From Candidatus Saccharimonadota bacterium (GTDB lineage Bacteria; Patescibacteriota; Saccharimonadia; QS-5-54-17), in assembly GCA_007131065.1 (NCBI GenBank), contig SLRF01000003.1, positions 1 to 6,944 on the forward strand: a stretch of DNA of 6,944 bases, written 5' to 3'. How positions within the stretch are numbered: position 1 is the stretch's first letter; each line of letters begins with the position of its first letter. Positions 5,581 through 6,944 of the stretch are shown here, piece by piece. Made by a program: the position numbers and the translations under genes. A model generated the notes under the pieces. That model was not told where the DNA came from and ran no database searches. It was given only the letters and a program-made list of their open reading frames with translations.

Positions 5581-6944
5581 ATGAGCAACAAGATGTTGCT
5601 ACTAAGTAAACATAAATACATTTTTCTAGGCTTAAGCCTACTGATAGTTGCAGGTTTGAGTCTGTGGGCATGGTGGTGGCAACAGCCTGTTGCGGTTGAT
5701 TTTGAGCTTGCACAGTGTGAAATCAACTACGGAGAAGAAGTTGCATCTTGGCGTGGTGATAGTGAAGAGTCATGGAATGAGGATGGAGTTGCATATGTAG
5801 CTAGGAGCTTCTCCCTGCGTAGTCAATCAGAGAATATAAGAAGACCTAATGCTTATTACTCCCCACCACATCACATTTCTAGTGGTGGTGATCGGGTGTG
5901 TGACGATGACTTTGATAATCTAATCGATTTAACAGATGAGGATTATACTTGGTTTGGGGCGCGTACTCACAAGATAAGAATCGGGCTTCCTGGTGTAGAG
6001 CTCGACGAGGAAATGACTGCTTTTTCTAGCTCAGAAGATACGACCCATGCAGACCCTGGTCTAGCTACTCCACTGTATGATAGATACGACACATCACCGG
6101 CAGTCTGGACAGACGACGGAGGTAGCGCTTCGATAGTTGATGGCGAAACAGAAAAGTCGATTTGGTGCGTGAATACTCCTGACTGTGAAGACTACCAAGA
6201 GACAGAAGACGATAAAAAGTCATTACGCGGCAGAGGCTATCAGTATGTATCCGACAACTGTCCGAGTGCTATCAGATGTGATGAAGTGTGGTACCAGGGT
6301 AGTACGGATTTAGATATTAGTGTTGATGAGCACGGACATATAGAGCCGTTTAGGCTAAACCTCCATGCCTATGGAACACATCCGCCTGCGGTAGGTACGG
6401 AAGTTGTAATGGTGTTCGCTTATAAAGTTGACCCGATTTTAAGTATGTCTACTGTCTCTGGGGGCGCTCAACAGTTAACACCAGGTTCCGTACTTGGAGT
6501 GGAATTGGAGCTAAATGCGATAGGGCCGCATATTGCAGATGCAAGACTAGACTTTGATCTTGACGGGCAGCCACTTACTACTGACTCTGGTAGTAAGATA
6601 CTTAATAGTGAGCAGGTTCAGAAGCTCAGCGAAGAGGGGCTACTGTCGATCGCATCAAAGTTACAAATTAATGAAACCGCTACTGCCGGTCAATGCCATG
6701 AACTGCCTATAAGTTTTCATGTCGAGACGGTAGAAGGACTTGGAAGCTCAGTTCAGTCAACTTCACTGCAGTATTGCATAGCTGAGGAGCGGGAAATTTA
6801 TACATATAGCATCGCTACCCGGGGAGATACTGTGGCAGACATCGATGAATTTGCCACAAGAGCTGCAACGACTCTTATGGATAGCAGGGGATGGTCTCGT
6901 GCAGGTATTAGCTTTCGCGAAGTCGATAGCGGTGGAGACTTTAC
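5581..6944 (+). CDS. Membrane-anchored exported protein with the start of a DUF3152-like metallopeptidase domain (partial, 3' end outside window)
   Basis: The frame is open for 454 codons to the window edge with no stop. Residues 1-12 are basic and polar, and about 13-33 form one strongly hydrophobic segment (KYIFLGLSLLIVAGLSLWAWWW), a signal anchor or uncleaved signal peptide with no lipobox. The rest is polar and acidic, as expected outside the membrane, with eight cysteines (46, 107, 196, 202, 227, 233, 372, 399). Two pairs share a CxxxxxC spacing (CVNTPDC and CPSAIRC), suggesting disulfides. I recognise no family for 40-400; the segments around 300-400 read like beta-sandwich strands. From about 404 the sequence YTYSIATRGD, DIDEFATRAATTLMDSRGW and GISFREVDSGGDFT matches my memory of the start of DUF3152, an actinobacterial-type domain with a downstream HExxH-like zinc motif. 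The decisive zinc motif would lie beyond the window, so catalytic competence is unknown. Confidence 0.8.
   Translation, partial: MSNKMLLLSKHKYIFLGLSLLIVAGLSLWAWWWQQPVAVDFELAQCEINYGEEVASWRGDSEESWNEDGVAYVARSFSLRSQSENIRRPNAYYSPPHHISSGGDRVCDDDFDNLIDLTDEDYTWFGARTHKIRIGLPGVELDEEMTAFSSSEDTTHADPGLATPLYDRYDTSPAVWTDDGGSASIVDGETEKSIWCVNTPDCEDYQETEDDKKSLRGRGYQYVSDNCPSAIRCDEVWYQGSTDLDISVDEHGHIEPFRLNLHAYGTHPPAVGTEVVMVFAYKVDPILSMSTVSGGAQQLTPGSVLGVELELNAIGPHIADARLDFDLDGQPLTTDSGSKILNSEQVQKLSEEGLLSIASKLQINETATAGQCHELPISFHVETVEGLGSSVQSTSLQYCIAEEREIYTYSIATRGDTVADIDEFATRAATTLMDSRGWSRAGISFREVDSGGDF

Overview
The window is mostly a complete, collinear bacterial 'str' ribosomal and elongation-factor operon: the 3' end of rpoC, then rpsL (S12), rpsG (S7), fusA (EF-G), tuf (EF-Tu) and rpsJ (S10), all on the + strand. 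A strong intrinsic terminator follows, then the start of a different transcription unit encoding two membrane or exported proteins. The genetic code appears standard: TGA, TAA and TAG all serve as stops, and no in-frame TGA occurs inside the conserved genes. Base composition is moderate by eye. The EF-Tu and EF-G sequences (for example NKTDLADPDL and ATSHQEYES in EF-Tu, and SGGDGRG in EF-G) look to me most like Candidatus Saccharibacteria (TM7) or a close Patescibacteria/CPR lineage. This placement is a recollection-based inference and was not tested by any search.

Layout: rpoC ends at 334 and rpsL starts 28 nt later, so transcription from rpoBC probably continues into the str genes. The 97-nt rpsL-rpsG gap contains three tandem stop codons, tandem AGGTGTY heptamers and a long imperfect hairpin. 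The 112-nt rpsG-fusA gap contains a 28-codon ORF with its own Shine-Dalgarno sequence. The 140-nt fusA-tuf gap carries a near-consensus promoter (TTTACA, 17 nt, TATAAT), a leader hairpin and an excellent Shine-Dalgarno sequence, so tuf can be transcribed independently at high level. rpsJ follows tuf by 6 nt with no evident Shine-Dalgarno sequence and is probably translationally coupled. A 13-bp terminator stem with a T-tract ends the unit. The rest of the S10 cluster (rplC and following genes) does not come next.

Downstream, an 88-residue hydrophobic protein precedes by 6 nt a long ORF that runs off the window. This second protein has an N-terminal membrane anchor, a cysteine-containing outer region, and at its visible C-terminal end the beginning of what looks like a DUF3152 (zincin-like metallopeptidase) domain.

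The operon genes cooperate in transcription and translation: RNA polymerase beta', the S12 decoding-centre protein, S7 and S10 of the 30S head, and the two GTPases that deliver aminoacyl-tRNA and drive translocation. The most unusual points are the divergent guanine-recognition motifs of EF-G (NKIN for NKxD, SGGDGRG for the usual SAxKNxG) beside an EF-Tu whose motifs are canonical, the structured rpsL-rpsG spacer, the small ORF before fusA, and the truncated exported DUF3152-like protein. I see no mobile element, CRISPR array, tRNA or rRNA.
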